Source: Minthousia sp045628125 (lineage in GTDB: Bacteria; Bacteroidota; Bacteroidia; Bacteroidales; Bacteroidaceae). Taken from it: DNA of 50,393 bases. The number at the start of each line of letters is the position of its first letter. Position 1 is the stretch's first letter. Position numbers and translations under genes: made by a program. Positions 1-7,824 of this stretch are shown here, one piece after another. The stretch covers positions 1 through 50,393 of the forward strand of contig JAZQPA010000198.1 of the NCBI GenBank assembly GCA_045628125.1. Direction: 5' to 3'. Below the pieces are notes generated by a model that did not search any database, was not told the origin of the DNA, and saw nothing but the letters and a program-made list of their open reading frames with translations.

Positions 1-467
1 TGGCTACGATCCGACTTCCAAATGGCGTACCTATGAATCTGATTCCTTATTTGACTCAGACCGCTATTGGTATTCGTGAAAAACTGAGTGTTTTTGGTAA
101 TGACTATAATACTCCTGACGGAAGCTGTATCCGCGACTATATTAATGTTGTGGATTTGGCAAAAGCTCATGTTGTGGCTATTGACCGTATCTTGGAGGAT
201 AAGCAGGCTGAACAGGTTGAAGTGTTCAATATCGGTACAGGTAAGGGCGTTTCAGTTTTGGAACTGATTACTACCTTCGAAAAGGCTACCGGCGTTAAAT
301 TGAATTATCAGATTGTTGACCGTCGTCCTGGTGACGTTGAGCAAACATGGGCAGATCCTGATAAGGCAAATAATGTTTTAGGTTGGAAAGCAGAAGCTAC
401 ATTAGAAGAAACCTTGCAGAGCGCATGGAACTGGCAGCTGAAGCTGAGAAAAGATGGAATTCAATAA
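1..467 (+). CDS. galE: UDP-glucose 4-epimerase, C-terminal part (5' end outside window)
   Basis: GalE interconverts UDP-glucose and UDP-galactose in the cytoplasm with a tightly bound NAD. Only the C-terminal ~155 residues are present; the frame is open to the left edge, so the real start lies outside. Family landmarks are LPNGVPMNLIPY near the edge, then EKLSVFGNDY, the substrate-domain block DGSCIRDYINVVDLAKAH, FNIGTGKG, and the RRPGDVEQTWADPDKA and LGWKAE tail. The first four readable residues (A-T-I-R) fit the family poorly compared with the I-G-E expected before LPNG, which may be an edge effect. A strong terminator follows at 615-649. Identification is firm from the conserved blocks. 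Confidence 0.93.
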   Translation, partial: ATIRLPNGVPMNLIPYLTQTAIGIREKLSVFGNDYNTPDGSCIRDYINVVDLAKAHVVAIDRILEDKQAEQVEVFNIGTGKGVSVLELITTFEKATGVKLNYQIVDRRPGDVEQTWADPDKANNVLGWKAEATLEETLQSAWNWQLKLRKDGIQ

Positions 468-614
468 GAATAAAAGATATTAAACACGTTTGTGTTTATT
501 TGCTAGATTGCATGTCTGAGATGCTTTGGGTTATTGGGAAATTGCCGATTGTGTTGCTAATCAGACAAATTGCAAAGTAGTTTTGTCGTGTTTTATTTTG
601 TGTTTGTGTTGTAG

Positions 615-649
615 CACCTCCTCGACGTGAGTCGAGGGGGTGTTTTTTT
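615..649 (+). terminator. Intrinsic terminator after galE
   Basis: A 12-bp stem (615-626 with 631-642, one G-T pair) closes a GTGA tetraloop and is followed by seven T. This is a textbook Rho-independent terminator for the rightward galE transcript. Confidence 0.9.
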
Positions 650-656
650 ATAAATA

Positions 657-681
657 AAGCCATCCCGGTTAGAGATGGCTT
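657..681 (-). terminator. Putative terminator of the prs-lipoprotein transcript
   Basis: AAGCCATC (657-664) pairs with GATGGCTT (674-681). Read leftward, the stem is followed by TATTTAT and then the A/T run of the galE terminator. It lies just after the stop of the leftward DUF4369 gene. Confidence 0.6.
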
Positions 682-690
682 AGTCTGTTT

Positions 691-1410
691 TTATTCAAAC
701 TCTTCAAAATCTGTTATTTCAGTTTCCACACTGTCTGGTGGAAGAATGGATAACTGAGTCCGGATATCTTCAATGGTACTCGTCCGTCTGAAATGGACCG
801 GTAGTTTATTGATGATTTTTTCTTGTTGCTCAGCATTCAGCCTTTGACTGAAGCGGCAGAACAGATAATAACCTACAGGATTATCGATGTTGTCATGAAT
901 TGTCTGGTCTATCAGCCGGTTGCCGATCCTTCTCAAGCTGTCCACCTTTTCTTTGGTGATTTTCTCCTGATTCTCATCAGATTCATTTTCAGGAGTCTCA
1001 TTGTAGACGTTACCAATCTGTGCGTAAATTGCATTGATTTTGTTTAGGAACTGCTGATAGGTGTTGTTGTGTGGGGTTCCGGTGATATGGGACGTCTCAT
1101 TGCTCAAGTCCATCTTGATTTGTCCATTTTCCAGAAAGAATGTTGCCCCCATCTTGTTACCTTTTATAATATAGGTAACAGTACATTCCATAACTGAATC
1201 CTGTTGACCGCTGAATGTAAACTGATGATTCTGTACCTCAGTCTTATCCAGAACCTCCAGATTTTGTTCCTTCTCTACTTGAAGTAACACGATTGAACCG
1301 TTTTCGGCATCATCAATGGAACCCTGGATATGATAAGCATGAACCCCTTCCTGCGGTTGGCATGCACCAAGCAGGAAGGGGATCAGTATGAATAAAGAAT
1401 GCTTCTTCAC
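691..1410 (-). CDS. DUF4369-type lipoprotein
   Basis: A 239-residue exported lipoprotein. A short hydrophobic signal ends in a lipobox LGAC with Cys17 as the lipidation site, so it should be anchored in the inner or outer membrane facing the periplasm. The region after the Cys (YHIQGSIDDAENGSIVLLQV, then FTFSG and the TYIIKGNK strand) resembles the DUF4369 domain that precedes thioredoxin domains in Bacteroidetes disulfide proteins; here no CxxC or thioredoxin part follows. The start is GTG at 1410, only 9 bp after the prs stop, so it is probably cotranscribed with prs. The C-terminal third is charged and ends in an acidic EFEEF-like tail. Biological role unknown. Confidence 0.8.
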   Translation of the reverse strand: MKKHSLFILIPFLLGACQPQEGVHAYHIQGSIDDAENGSIVLLQVEKEQNLEVLDKTEVQNHQFTFSGQQDSVMECTVTYIIKGNKMGATFFLENGQIKMDLSNETSHITGTPHNNTYQQFLNKINAIYAQIGNVYNETPENESDENQEKITKEKVDSLRRIGNRLIDQTIHDNIDNPVGYYLFCRFSQRLNAEQQEKIINKLPVHFRRTSTIEDIRTQLSILPPDSVETEITDFEEFE

Positions 1411-1419
1411 AAAAAAATA

Positions 1420-2361
1420 TTATACCAGATACTGGTTGCTGATAGATTCGTTTGACATCACGCGACGAATGGTTTCAGCAAACAAGGCTGCAATGCTCAG
1501 CTGCTTAACCTTAGCGCAACGGTTAGAATAAGGAATACTATCAGTGAATACCATCTCTTCCAAAGCTGAGTTCTGTACACGCTCAGAAGCAGGACCAGAC
1601 ATTACACAATGAGAAGCTAAAGCACGAACACTCTTTGCACCAGCCTCCTTCATGATATCAGCAGCCTTGGTAATGGTTCCGGCTGTATCCACCATATCAT
1701 CAATGATAATAACATCCTTACCCTTAACGTTACCAATAATCTGCATGTGAGCCACCTCGTTTGGCTTCTCGCGGTGCTTGTTGCACAGAACCAATGGAGC
1801 GTTCAGATACTTAGAGTAGGTATTTGCACGCTTAGAACCACCGACATCAGGAGAAGCGATTACCAGATTTTCACCCAAGTTCAATGACTGAATGTATGGC
1901 AGATGTACTGCTGATGCATACAGGTGGTCTACTGGTACATCAAAGAAGCCCTGAATTTGGTCAGCATGCAAGTCCATGGTGATCAGACGGTTGATGCCGG
2001 CAACACTCAACAGATCTGCTACCAACTTAGCACCGATAGAAACACGTGGTTTGTCCTTACGGTCCTGACGTGCCCAACCGAAATAAGGGATTACAGCTAC
2101 AATACTCTTTGCTGATGCACGCTTTGCTGCGTCAATCATCAGCAACAGCTCCATCAGGTTGTCTGAATTAGGGAAAGTTGACTGAACCAGGAAAACAACC
2201 TTACCACGGATACTTTCCTCGTAAGATACAGCAAACTCACCATCAGAAAATTTTGTAATGTTTAGATTACCCAGTGGGCAACCCAATTGCTGGCAGATCT
2301 TTTCTGCCAGATAGCGGGAACAGGTACCTGAAAATACCGCAAATTCTGAATTTGTGCTCAT
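1420..2361 (-). CDS. prs: Ribose-phosphate pyrophosphokinase (PRPP synthetase)
   Basis: Makes PRPP from ribose 5-phosphate and ATP for purine, pyrimidine, NAD, His and Trp synthesis; cytoplasmic, usually hexameric. The 313-residue product is standard length. Visible motifs are the N-terminal FSDGE and PYFGWARQDRK, the metal-binding DLHADQIQGFF, and the PRPP-binding loop VIIIDDMVDTAGT. I chose ATG 2361 (product begins MSTNSEFAVFSG) over an in-frame ATG ten codons upstream, because the family begins here and the -7 promoter box at 2389-2396 would leave no leader for the longer form. The DUF4369 lipoprotein follows 9 bp downstream. Very confident. Confidence 0.97.
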   Translation of the reverse strand: MSTNSEFAVFSGTCSRYLAEKICQQLGCPLGNLNITKFSDGEFAVSYEESIRGKVVFLVQSTFPNSDNLMELLLMIDAAKRASAKSIVAVIPYFGWARQDRKDKPRVSIGAKLVADLLSVAGINRLITMDLHADQIQGFFDVPVDHLYASAVHLPYIQSLNLGENLVIASPDVGGSKRANTYSKYLNAPLVLCNKHREKPNEVAHMQIIGNVKGKDVIIIDDMVDTAGTITKAADIMKEAGAKSVRALASHCVMSGPASERVQNSALEEMVFTDSIPYSNRCAKVKQLSIAALFAETIRRVMSNESISNQYLV

Positions 2362-2380
2362 TATAATTATGATTACTGAA

Positions 2381-2396
2381 TTTGAATGCAAAGGTA
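2381..2396 (-). promoter_or_regulatory. prs promoter -7 box with inverted half-site
   Basis: Read leftward the sequence is TACCTTTG (2396-2389), an exact Bacteroidetes TAnnTTTG -7 box, followed after CATT by CAAA (2384-2381), so TTTG and CAAA form a small inverted repeat. It sits 28 bp upstream of the chosen prs start. No clean -33 TTTG at 19-20 bp. Confidence 0.7.
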
Positions 2397-2440
2397 GGAA
2401 ACTTACGCCACAAATAGAAACATAATCCTAAAAAAATGCG

Positions 2441-2448
2441 TATCTTTA
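2441..2448 (+). promoter_or_regulatory. Probable -7 box for uvrD-nspC
   Basis: TATCTTTA differs from TAnnTTTG only at the last base and lies 18 bp before the ATG at 2466. Its presence argues against using the in-frame ATG at 2436. Confidence 0.45.
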
Positions 2449-2465
2449 CGCCCAAAATTCCAAAG

Positions 2466-4823
2466 ATGATTGATTACGAAAAAGAATTGAATGAAAGTCA
2501 ACTCCGAGCAGTGACATATTGCGACGGTCCTTCGCTGGTTATTGCAGGTGCCGGTTCCGGTAAGACGCGTGTGCTGACTTATAAGATTGCCTATCTTTTG
2601 GAGCATGGTTATAAACCATGGAACATCTTGGCGCTGACCTTTACCAATAAGGCCGCCCGTGAGATGCGTGAACGTATCACGGCACAAGTTGGTAATGAAT
2701 CTGCAGGTTTATGGATGGGAACATTTCACAGCATCTTTGCCCGAATCCTGCGTACTGAAGCAGCTACTCTGGGATTTACCAGTAATTATACCATTTATGA
2801 TGCTTCCGATCAGAAAAGTCTGCTCAAAAGCATCATTAAGGAGATGGAGTTGGATGATAAGGTGTATAAGCCTGCATCGGTTGCTGCACAGATCAGCAAT
2901 GCCAAGAACCAGTTGATTCTGCCTGACCGCTATGCGGCAAATCCTGCCAATTTGGAAGCCGATGCAGCACGAAAGATGCCTAAGTTGCATGAGATTTATT
3001 TCCGATATTGGAAACGTTGTCATCAGGCTGATGCTATGGATTTTGATGATCTGCTGGTTCATACCGCTGAATTGTTCAATTATCATCCTGAGGTGTTGCA
3101 GCGCTATGCTGACCGTTTCCGCTATGTCTTGGTAGATGAGTATCAGGATACCAACTATGCTCAGCACTACATCATCCGTCAGCTTACTCAGCAGACGCAG
3201 AATGTGTGTGTGGTAGGTGATGATGCACAGAGTATATACAGTTTTCGTGGTGCCCGGATTGATAATATCCTGAATTTTACTAAACAGTTCAACGGTGCTC
3301 AGATATTTAAATTAGAGCGTAATTACCGCAGTACTAAGATTATTGTTCAGGCGGCCAACAGCCTTATTGATAAGAATAAAAATCAGATTCGAAAGGAAGT
3401 GTTTTCTGAGAATGGTGAGGGTGAGCGCATCCCGGTTATTGAAGCATACAGCGACTTAGAGGAATCGGCTATCGTGGCTCAGCGGATACGTGATTTAAAA
3501 CGGCGAGAGCAGTTGAATTATAGTGATATAGCCATTCTATACCGTACTAATGCCCAGAGCCGAACTTTCGAGGAAACATTCCGAAAAGAGAATCTTCCAT
3601 ACCGCATTTATGGCGGTCTGTCATTCTATCAGCGCAAAGAAGTAAAGGATATTATTGCCTATTTCCGATTGGTGTTGAACCCCAATGATGAGGAGGCATT
3701 CAAGCGTATCATAAACTTCCCTGCACGTGGTATTGGCGCCACTACGGTAGGAAAAATTGTGGATTGTGCCAATGCGCAGACCACTAGTTTATGGCAGGTG
3801 CTGAATCATCCCGAACAGGTGGGGTTGAAGGTTAATAAGGGTACATTGGCCAAACTGCAGAAGTTCCGTGACCTGATAGCCACTTGGCACGAACATCTTG
3901 ATGATATGGATGCTTATGCCTTGGGACAGCAGATTGCCCGTGAAAGCGGAATCATTACCGAGTTGTTTGGCGACAACTCGCCTGAGGGCTTGGCTCGTCA
4001 GGAAAACGTGAATGAGCTTCTCACCGGTCTGCATGATTTTGTGGAAACTGTCCGTGAGGAAGGTGGGAATGATATGGGATTGCGCGATTTCCTTGCTGAG
4101 GTTTCGCTGCTTTCCGATTTGGATGCCGATGACAGTGAAAGCGAGGATAAGATTACCCTGATGACGGTTCATTCTGCCAAAGGATTGGAATTCGATACCG
4201 TCTTTGTGGTGGGCATGGAACGTGACTTGTTCCCAAGTCAGATGTCGAATACCCTGTCGGAGCTGGAAGAGGAGCGTCGCCTGTTCTATGTAGCCATAAC
4301 CCGCGCTAAGCGTCATTGTGTTATTACACATGCAAAGAGCCGTTTCCGCTACGGACAGACAGAGATGTGTAATCCCAGCCCTTTTTTGAAAGATTTGGAT
4401 TACCATTTCCTGGATATCCAGAGCAGTGGGGTAGAACGTCCCTCCATGGAACGCACACGTGTCAGTATCAAACCGTCCGGCAGTTATGGTATGCCGTCTT
4501 CACATCGTAACAGTTCTGAGGATGGTGCTCCTGTCTTTATTCGCCGTTCATCCACGCCATCCTCATCATCGGTGCCTCGTACTCCATTAGGAGGCAAATG
4601 CACACCGCTGTCATCCGTACCCCACAGTAATTCCAAAACATCGGTTCCTGTACAATCCGGAGAGTTGCATGCAGGAAGTGTCATCGAACATGAACGTTTC
4701 GGAATTGGTGATGTTCTTTCCGTAACCGGAACTGGTGAGAATACTAAGGCTGTGGTGAAATTCCGTCATGCCGGAGAGAAACAGTTACTGCTCAAATTTG
4801 CCCGTTTTAAAATCATAAGCTAA
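2466..4823 (+). CDS. uvrD: ATP-dependent 3'-5' DNA helicase, UvrD/PcrA family
   Basis: An SF1A helicase that unwinds DNA in nucleotide excision and mismatch repair and clears replication blocks. The 785-residue product has all signature motifs: Q-motif LNESQLRAV at residues 8-16, Walker A AGAGSGKT at 27-34, Walker B VDEYQDTN, motif III GDDAQSIYSFRGA, motif IV RNYRST, motif V TVHSAKGLEF and motif VI VAITRAKRH. The C-terminal ~110 residues are a Ser/Pro-rich linker followed by a small beta domain (GSVIEHERFGIGDV...), as in PcrA, where this part binds RNA polymerase. Start set at ATG 2466 (MIDYEKELNE), because the upstream ATG overlaps the promoter box. nspC starts 1 bp after its stop, so the two are cotranscribed. 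Confidence 0.96.
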   Translation: MIDYEKELNESQLRAVTYCDGPSLVIAGAGSGKTRVLTYKIAYLLEHGYKPWNILALTFTNKAAREMRERITAQVGNESAGLWMGTFHSIFARILRTEAATLGFTSNYTIYDASDQKSLLKSIIKEMELDDKVYKPASVAAQISNAKNQLILPDRYAANPANLEADAARKMPKLHEIYFRYWKRCHQADAMDFDDLLVHTAELFNYHPEVLQRYADRFRYVLVDEYQDTNYAQHYIIRQLTQQTQNVCVVGDDAQSIYSFRGARIDNILNFTKQFNGAQIFKLERNYRSTKIIVQAANSLIDKNKNQIRKEVFSENGEGERIPVIEAYSDLEESAIVAQRIRDLKRREQLNYSDIAILYRTNAQSRTFEETFRKENLPYRIYGGLSFYQRKEVKDIIAYFRLVLNPNDEEAFKRIINFPARGIGATTVGKIVDCANAQTTSLWQVLNHPEQVGLKVNKGTLAKLQKFRDLIATWHEHLDDMDAYALGQQIARESGIITELFGDNSPEGLARQENVNELLTGLHDFVETVREEGGNDMGLRDFLAEVSLLSDLDADDSESEDKITLMTVHSAKGLEFDTVFVVGMERDLFPSQMSNTLSELEEERRLFYVAITRAKRHCVITHAKSRFRYGQTEMCNPSPFLKDLDYHFLDIQSSGVERPSMERTRVSIKPSGSYGMPSSHRNSSEDGAPVFIRRSSTPSSSSVPRTPLGGKCTPLSSVPHSNSKTSVPVQSGELHAGSVIEHERFGIGDVLSVTGTGENTKAVVKFRHAGEKQLLLKFARFKIIS

Positions 4824-4824
4824 T

Positions 4825-6003
4825 ATGACAACATACAAAAACATACCAACCCCATGCTATGTCATGGAAGAAGAAAAGCTGCGTCGCAACCTGTCATTGA
4901 TTCAATCGGTGGCGCAACGCGCTAACGTTGAGATTATCCTGGCTTTCAAGGCATTTGCCTTGTGGAAATCATTTGGTATTTTCCGTGAATATATCAGCCA
5001 TACTACTGCCAGTTCTCCGTATGAGGCCCGTTTGGCATTCGAGGAGTTTGGTAGTCCGGCACATACCTATTCTCCGGCTTATACAGATCAGGACTTTCCT
5101 GTTATCATGGCATGCAGCAGTCACATCACCTTTAATTCATTCAGTCAGTATCAGCATTTCTATCCTCAGGTGCAGGAGTATAATGCTGGGCATCCTGAGA
5201 AAAAAATCAGTTGTGGTGTGCGAGTAAATCCTGAATATTCCGAGGTGGAAGTGGAGCTGTACAATCCGTGTGCTCCTGGCACTCGTTTCGGTGTTATCTC
5301 TGATCAGTTGCCGGAAACACTGCCTACAGGTATAGATGGTTTCCAATGCCATTGCCATTGCGAGAGCAGTTCATTTGAATTGGAGCGTTCGTTGCAGCAT
5401 ATCGAGGCTCGTTTCGGTAAATGGTTCGGTCAGATCAAGTGGTTGAATCTGGGTGGTGGTCATCTGATGACCCGAAAGGATTATGACACAGAGCATCTTA
5501 TCGGTTTGTTGAATGGCCTTCATGAGCGTTATCCTCATTTACGCATCATATTGGAACCAGGTTCAGCCTTTGGTTGGCAGACTGGTCCGCTGTTGGCTAA
5601 TGTGGTGGATGTGGTGGAAAATCACGGCATTCGCACAGCTATTCTTAATGTAAGTTTCACATGCCATATGCCCGACTGTCTGGAAATGCCATATCAGCCA
5701 GCTGTACGTGGTGCTAAAACATTGGAAGCCGATGTTATTAAAACAGCAAAACCCGAAGAACATATTTACAGATTAGGTGGTAACAGTTGTTTGAGTGGTG
5801 ATTATATGGGTTGCTGGCAGTTTGATCATGAACTTCAGATAGGAGAAATGCTTATCTTGGAGGATATGATTCATTATACAACCGTTAAGACCAATATGTT
5901 CAATGGCATCAGTCATCCTAGCATAGGAATATTGCATACTGATGGAACATTTGAATTGTACCGAAGATATCAGTATGAGGATTATAGAGATAGAATGTGC
6001 TGA
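4825..6003 (+). CDS. nspC: Carboxynorspermidine decarboxylase
   Basis: A PLP enzyme of the alanine-racemase/ornithine-decarboxylase fold that decarboxylates carboxyspermidine or carboxynorspermidine in the alternative polyamine pathway used by Bacteroidetes and Vibrio. The 392-residue product has family length. PTPCYVMEEEKLRRNL at the N-terminus and the PLP lysine in ILAFKAFALWK (Lys42) are clear, followed by CGVRVNPEYSEVE, the glycine-rich LNLGGGHLMTR, LEPGSAFGW, and the GNSCLSGDYMG segment contributed across the dimer. It begins 1 bp after uvrD ends. The expected partner, carboxy(nor)spermidine dehydrogenase, is not in the window. A terminator follows at once. Confidence 0.95.
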   Translation: MTTYKNIPTPCYVMEEEKLRRNLSLIQSVAQRANVEIILAFKAFALWKSFGIFREYISHTTASSPYEARLAFEEFGSPAHTYSPAYTDQDFPVIMACSSHITFNSFSQYQHFYPQVQEYNAGHPEKKISCGVRVNPEYSEVEVELYNPCAPGTRFGVISDQLPETLPTGIDGFQCHCHCESSSFELERSLQHIEARFGKWFGQIKWLNLGGGHLMTRKDYDTEHLIGLLNGLHERYPHLRIILEPGSAFGWQTGPLLANVVDVVENHGIRTAILNVSFTCHMPDCLEMPYQPAVRGAKTLEADVIKTAKPEEHIYRLGGNSCLSGDYMGCWQFDHELQIGEMLILEDMIHYTTVKTNMFNGISHPSIGILHTDGTFELYRRYQYEDYRDRMC

Positions 6004-6010
6004 AAACAGA

Positions 6011-6042
6011 AAAAGGATGAGTAAAAAACTCATCCTTTTTAT
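6011..6042 (+). terminator. Intrinsic terminator after nspC
   Basis: An 11-bp stem AAAAGGATGAG/CTCATCCTTTT (6011-6021 with 6029-6039) closes a 7-nt A-rich loop and is followed by a T-rich run. The A-rich start and T-rich end may let it also stop the leftward tRNA transcript. Confidence 0.85.
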
Positions 6043-6046
6043 TTAG

Positions 6047-6119
6047 AGCGGAAAACGAGGCTCGAACTCGCGACCCCAACCTTGGCAAGGTTGTGCTCTA
6101 CCAACTGAGCTATTTCCGC
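6047..6119 (-). tRNA. tRNA-Gly (GCC), copy 1
   Basis: The complement folds as a 73-nt cloverleaf with acceptor GCGGAAA/TTTCCGC, D arm AGCTCAGTTGGTAGAGC, anticodon arm CAACC-TTGCCAA-GGTTG (anticodon GCC) and T loop GTTCGAGCC. CCA is not encoded. Identical to the copy at 6319-6391. Last gene of the leftward tRNA cluster. Confidence 0.96.
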
Positions 6120-6139
6120 AAAATAATCTTTTTAGAGAG

Positions 6140-6220
6140 TGAGGAGAAGGAGACTCGAACTCCCACGCCTCTCGGCACTACCACCTCAAAGTAGCGCGTC
6201 TACCATTCCGCCATCTCCCC
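6140..6220 (-). tRNA. tRNA-Leu (GAG)
   Basis: A class II tRNA of 81 nt with a long variable arm, acceptor GGGGAGA with TCTCCTC (one G-T pair), GGCGGAATGGTAGACGCG D arm typical of Leu, and anticodon loop TTGAGGT, giving anticodon GAG. CCA is not encoded. Confidence 0.95.
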
Positions 6221-6229
6221 ATCTTGTAG

Positions 6230-6310
6230 TGCCCAGAACAGGACTCGAACCTGCACGCCTCGCAGCACTCGCACCTGAAACGAGCGCGTCTACCATTCCG
6301 CCACCTGGGC
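6230..6310 (-). tRNA. tRNA-Leu (CAG)
   Basis: An 81-nt class II tRNA with acceptor GCCCAGG and the same Leu-type D arm as its neighbour. Anticodon arm CTCGT-TTCAGGT-GCGAG gives CAG, which reads CTG; CTG is a frequent Leu codon in genes of this window such as ileS and secA. Confidence 0.95.
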
Positions 6311-6318
6311 AGCACTTG

Positions 6319-6391
6319 AGCGGAAAACGAGGCTCGAACTCGCGACCCCAACCTTGGCAAGGTTGTGCTCTACCAACTGAGCTATTTCCGC
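6319..6391 (-). tRNA. tRNA-Gly (GCC), copy 2
   Basis: A 73-nt cloverleaf identical in sequence to the copy at 6047-6119, with anticodon GCC. It is the first gene of the leftward cluster, about 39 bp downstream of the promoter at 6430-6460. Confidence 0.96.
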
Positions 6392-6429
6392 AAATTTCAT
6401 CTAAATGCTCTTCCGCTGAATTGCGAGTG

Positions 6430-6460
6430 CAAAGGTAATCCATTATTTTAAATCTGCAAA
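6430..6460 (-). promoter_or_regulatory. Promoter of the tRNA Gly-Leu-Leu-Gly cluster
   Basis: Read leftward: TTTG (6460-6457), 19 bp, TACCTTTG (6437-6430). This matches the Bacteroidetes -33/-7 consensus in both boxes and spacing, and is the best-matched promoter in the window along with that of tRNA-Lys. Confidence 0.85.
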
Positions 6461-6510
6461 ATTTTTGAGAGAAAAAATGTGCGGATGCCCGGATAATGCT
6501 TTTTTCTTTT

Positions 6511-6518
6511 TACCTTTG
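6511..6518 (+). promoter_or_regulatory. -7 box of the HAD phosphatase gene
   Basis: TACCTTTG is an exact TAnnTTTG match that ends only 8 bp before the ATG at 6527, so the mRNA leader must be extremely short or absent. No TTTG at the -33 spacing. Confidence 0.65.
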
Positions 6519-6526
6519 TAACCGTT

Positions 6527-7177
6527 ATGATAAAGAATAAGCCTATTGCCGCCTTGTTTGATCTGGATGGCGTGATTTTTGATACGGAACCGCAATACTC
6601 TGAATTTTGGGGAAGTGAGTGTGCCAAGTATCGTCCAGACCTGCCGGGTTTACACCATCAATTTAAAGGTCAGACCTTGAAATATATTTTCGAGGCCTAT
6701 TTTACTGCTCCCGAAGTTCAGCAACAACTGCTCGTGGATTTGACGGACTTTGAAGCCAATATGCGATATGAATATGTGGCAGGTGCTTTTGAATTTGTTC
6801 AGGATCTGAGAACCAACGGTATTTACACGGCTGTAGTGACCAGCTCAGATACCACTAAGATGAATAGTGTGAAACGGGCACATCCTGAGTTGGAGCAACT
6901 GTTTGACCGCATTCTTACTGCCGAGTTATTTGCTGCTTCTAAGCCAAATCCGGATTGTTACTTGTTAGGTGCGCGTGTCTTTGATGCTCCATTGGAGAAC
7001 TGCATGGTTTTTGAGGATTCGTTCAATGGTCTGAAGGCTGGAACTTCATCCGGTATTTTTACCATGGGGTTGGCTACTACTAATTCCCGTGAAGCTATTG
7101 CTCCATGCTGTGATTATGTTTTGGATGATTTTTCCGGTTTCCATGTGCAGGACTTCCTGAATTTGCTTTCCAAATAG
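6527..7177 (+). CDS. HAD-superfamily phosphatase / beta-phosphoglucomutase-like
   Basis: A cytoplasmic haloacid-dehalogenase hydrolase of 216 residues with an alpha-helical C1 cap. Motif I is FDLDGVIFDTE with nucleophile Asp12 and acid/base Asp14, motif II is VVTSSD, motif III is SKPNPDCY and motif IV is VFEDSFNG. This places it with sugar-phosphate phosphatases and beta-phosphoglucomutases, but the substrate cannot be read from sequence. It stands alone between the tRNA cluster promoter and the next gene, which has its own promoter. Confidence 0.88.
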   Translation: MIKNKPIAALFDLDGVIFDTEPQYSEFWGSECAKYRPDLPGLHHQFKGQTLKYIFEAYFTAPEVQQQLLVDLTDFEANMRYEYVAGAFEFVQDLRTNGIYTAVVTSSDTTKMNSVKRAHPELEQLFDRILTAELFAASKPNPDCYLLGARVFDAPLENCMVFEDSFNGLKAGTSSGIFTMGLATTNSREAIAPCCDYVLDDFSGFHVQDFLNLLSK

Positions 7178-7207
7178 TCAAATATAATAGGATGTCCATT
7201 TTTTGCT

Positions 7208-7244
7208 GTTCCTTTTAGGAACCGTATATTATATTTGCAGCCAA
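7208..7244 (+). promoter_or_regulatory. Promoter of the small HExxH protein, with inverted repeat
   Basis: TATATTTG at 7230-7237 is an exact -7 box, followed after CAGC by CAAA (7241-7244, reading C-CAAA). Just upstream, GTTCC-TTTTA-GGAAC (7208-7222) is a perfect 5-bp inverted repeat in the -33/-7 spacer, a possible operator. Confidence 0.6.
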
Positions 7245-7246
7245 AA

Positions 7247-7750
7247 ATGGAAATGAATAAGAAATCGAGACAATATGTAGGGGTGGCGTTATCTGTTTTG
7301 ACCTATTACTTTATTCACGAAGGTGCTCATCTGCTTCTAGTTATACTCATGGGTGTCTTTAAAACAATCCGTTTTATGGGTGTCGGCATTCAGATTGATG
7401 TTTATCCAGATCAGATGAATGAAGTTCAGATGTTTTCTTTCTGTGCGGCAGGCTCCATTGCTACTGCTTTTGCCGCATATCTGTTGGTTATGTTAACTCC
7501 CAGACTTGTGGCACATCCTCAAAAGGTTGTTCGTGCTGTTACGTATTATATCACAATAACATTGTTGTTTCTTGATCCGCTCTATCTGTCTGTCATTTGC
7601 AGTTTTGTGGGTGGTGGAGATATGAATGGATTGGTGCTTTTACTGCCTGAGACAATTGTTCGCGTTTTTTTCGGAATAATGTTTTTGGTTAATGTTTGGG
7701 TGTTTTGGAGGTGGGTTTTGCCGTCTTATCGCCAATCTTTTGCCGATTAA
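7247..7750 (+). CDS. Small membrane protein with HExxH motif (M50-like)
   Basis: A 168-residue protein with about four hydrophobic segments. The first carries FIHEGAH (His24, Glu25, His28), the zinc-binding HExxH pattern placed inside a membrane helix as in S2P/M50 intramembrane proteases. A second metal-ligand motif of the NxxPxxxxDG type is not present; a weak candidate is LFLDPLY near residue 105. The start is ATG 7247, directly after the -7 box; a further ATG two codons on is also possible. Its neighbour downstream is convergent, so there is no operon context. It could be an inactive or divergent M50 protein of unknown function. Confidence 0.7.
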   Translation: MEMNKKSRQYVGVALSVLTYYFIHEGAHLLLVILMGVFKTIRFMGVGIQIDVYPDQMNEVQMFSFCAAGSIATAFAAYLLVMLTPRLVAHPQKVVRAVTYYITITLLFLDPLYLSVICSFVGGGDMNGLVLLLPETIVRVFFGIMFLVNVWVFWRWVLPSYRQSFAD

Positions 7751-7824
7751 TACCAATATTATCGGTTATTCCATTGCATTCAATGCTGTTTTGCTCTCAT
7801 AGCGTAAACCGTAAATTATTATGG

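Noticed and set aside
383..580. Open frame overlapping the 3' end of galE
   Set aside because: Out of frame with galE, no promoter, runs into A/T-rich intergenic sequence.
2362..2391. Ten-residue N-terminal extension of PRPP synthetase
   Set aside because: The -7 promoter box lies at 2389-2396, so the longer form would not be within the transcript; family start fits 2361.
6139..6443. Open frames on both strands across the tRNA cluster
   Set aside because: They lie on four well-folded tRNA genes and translate tRNA repeats.
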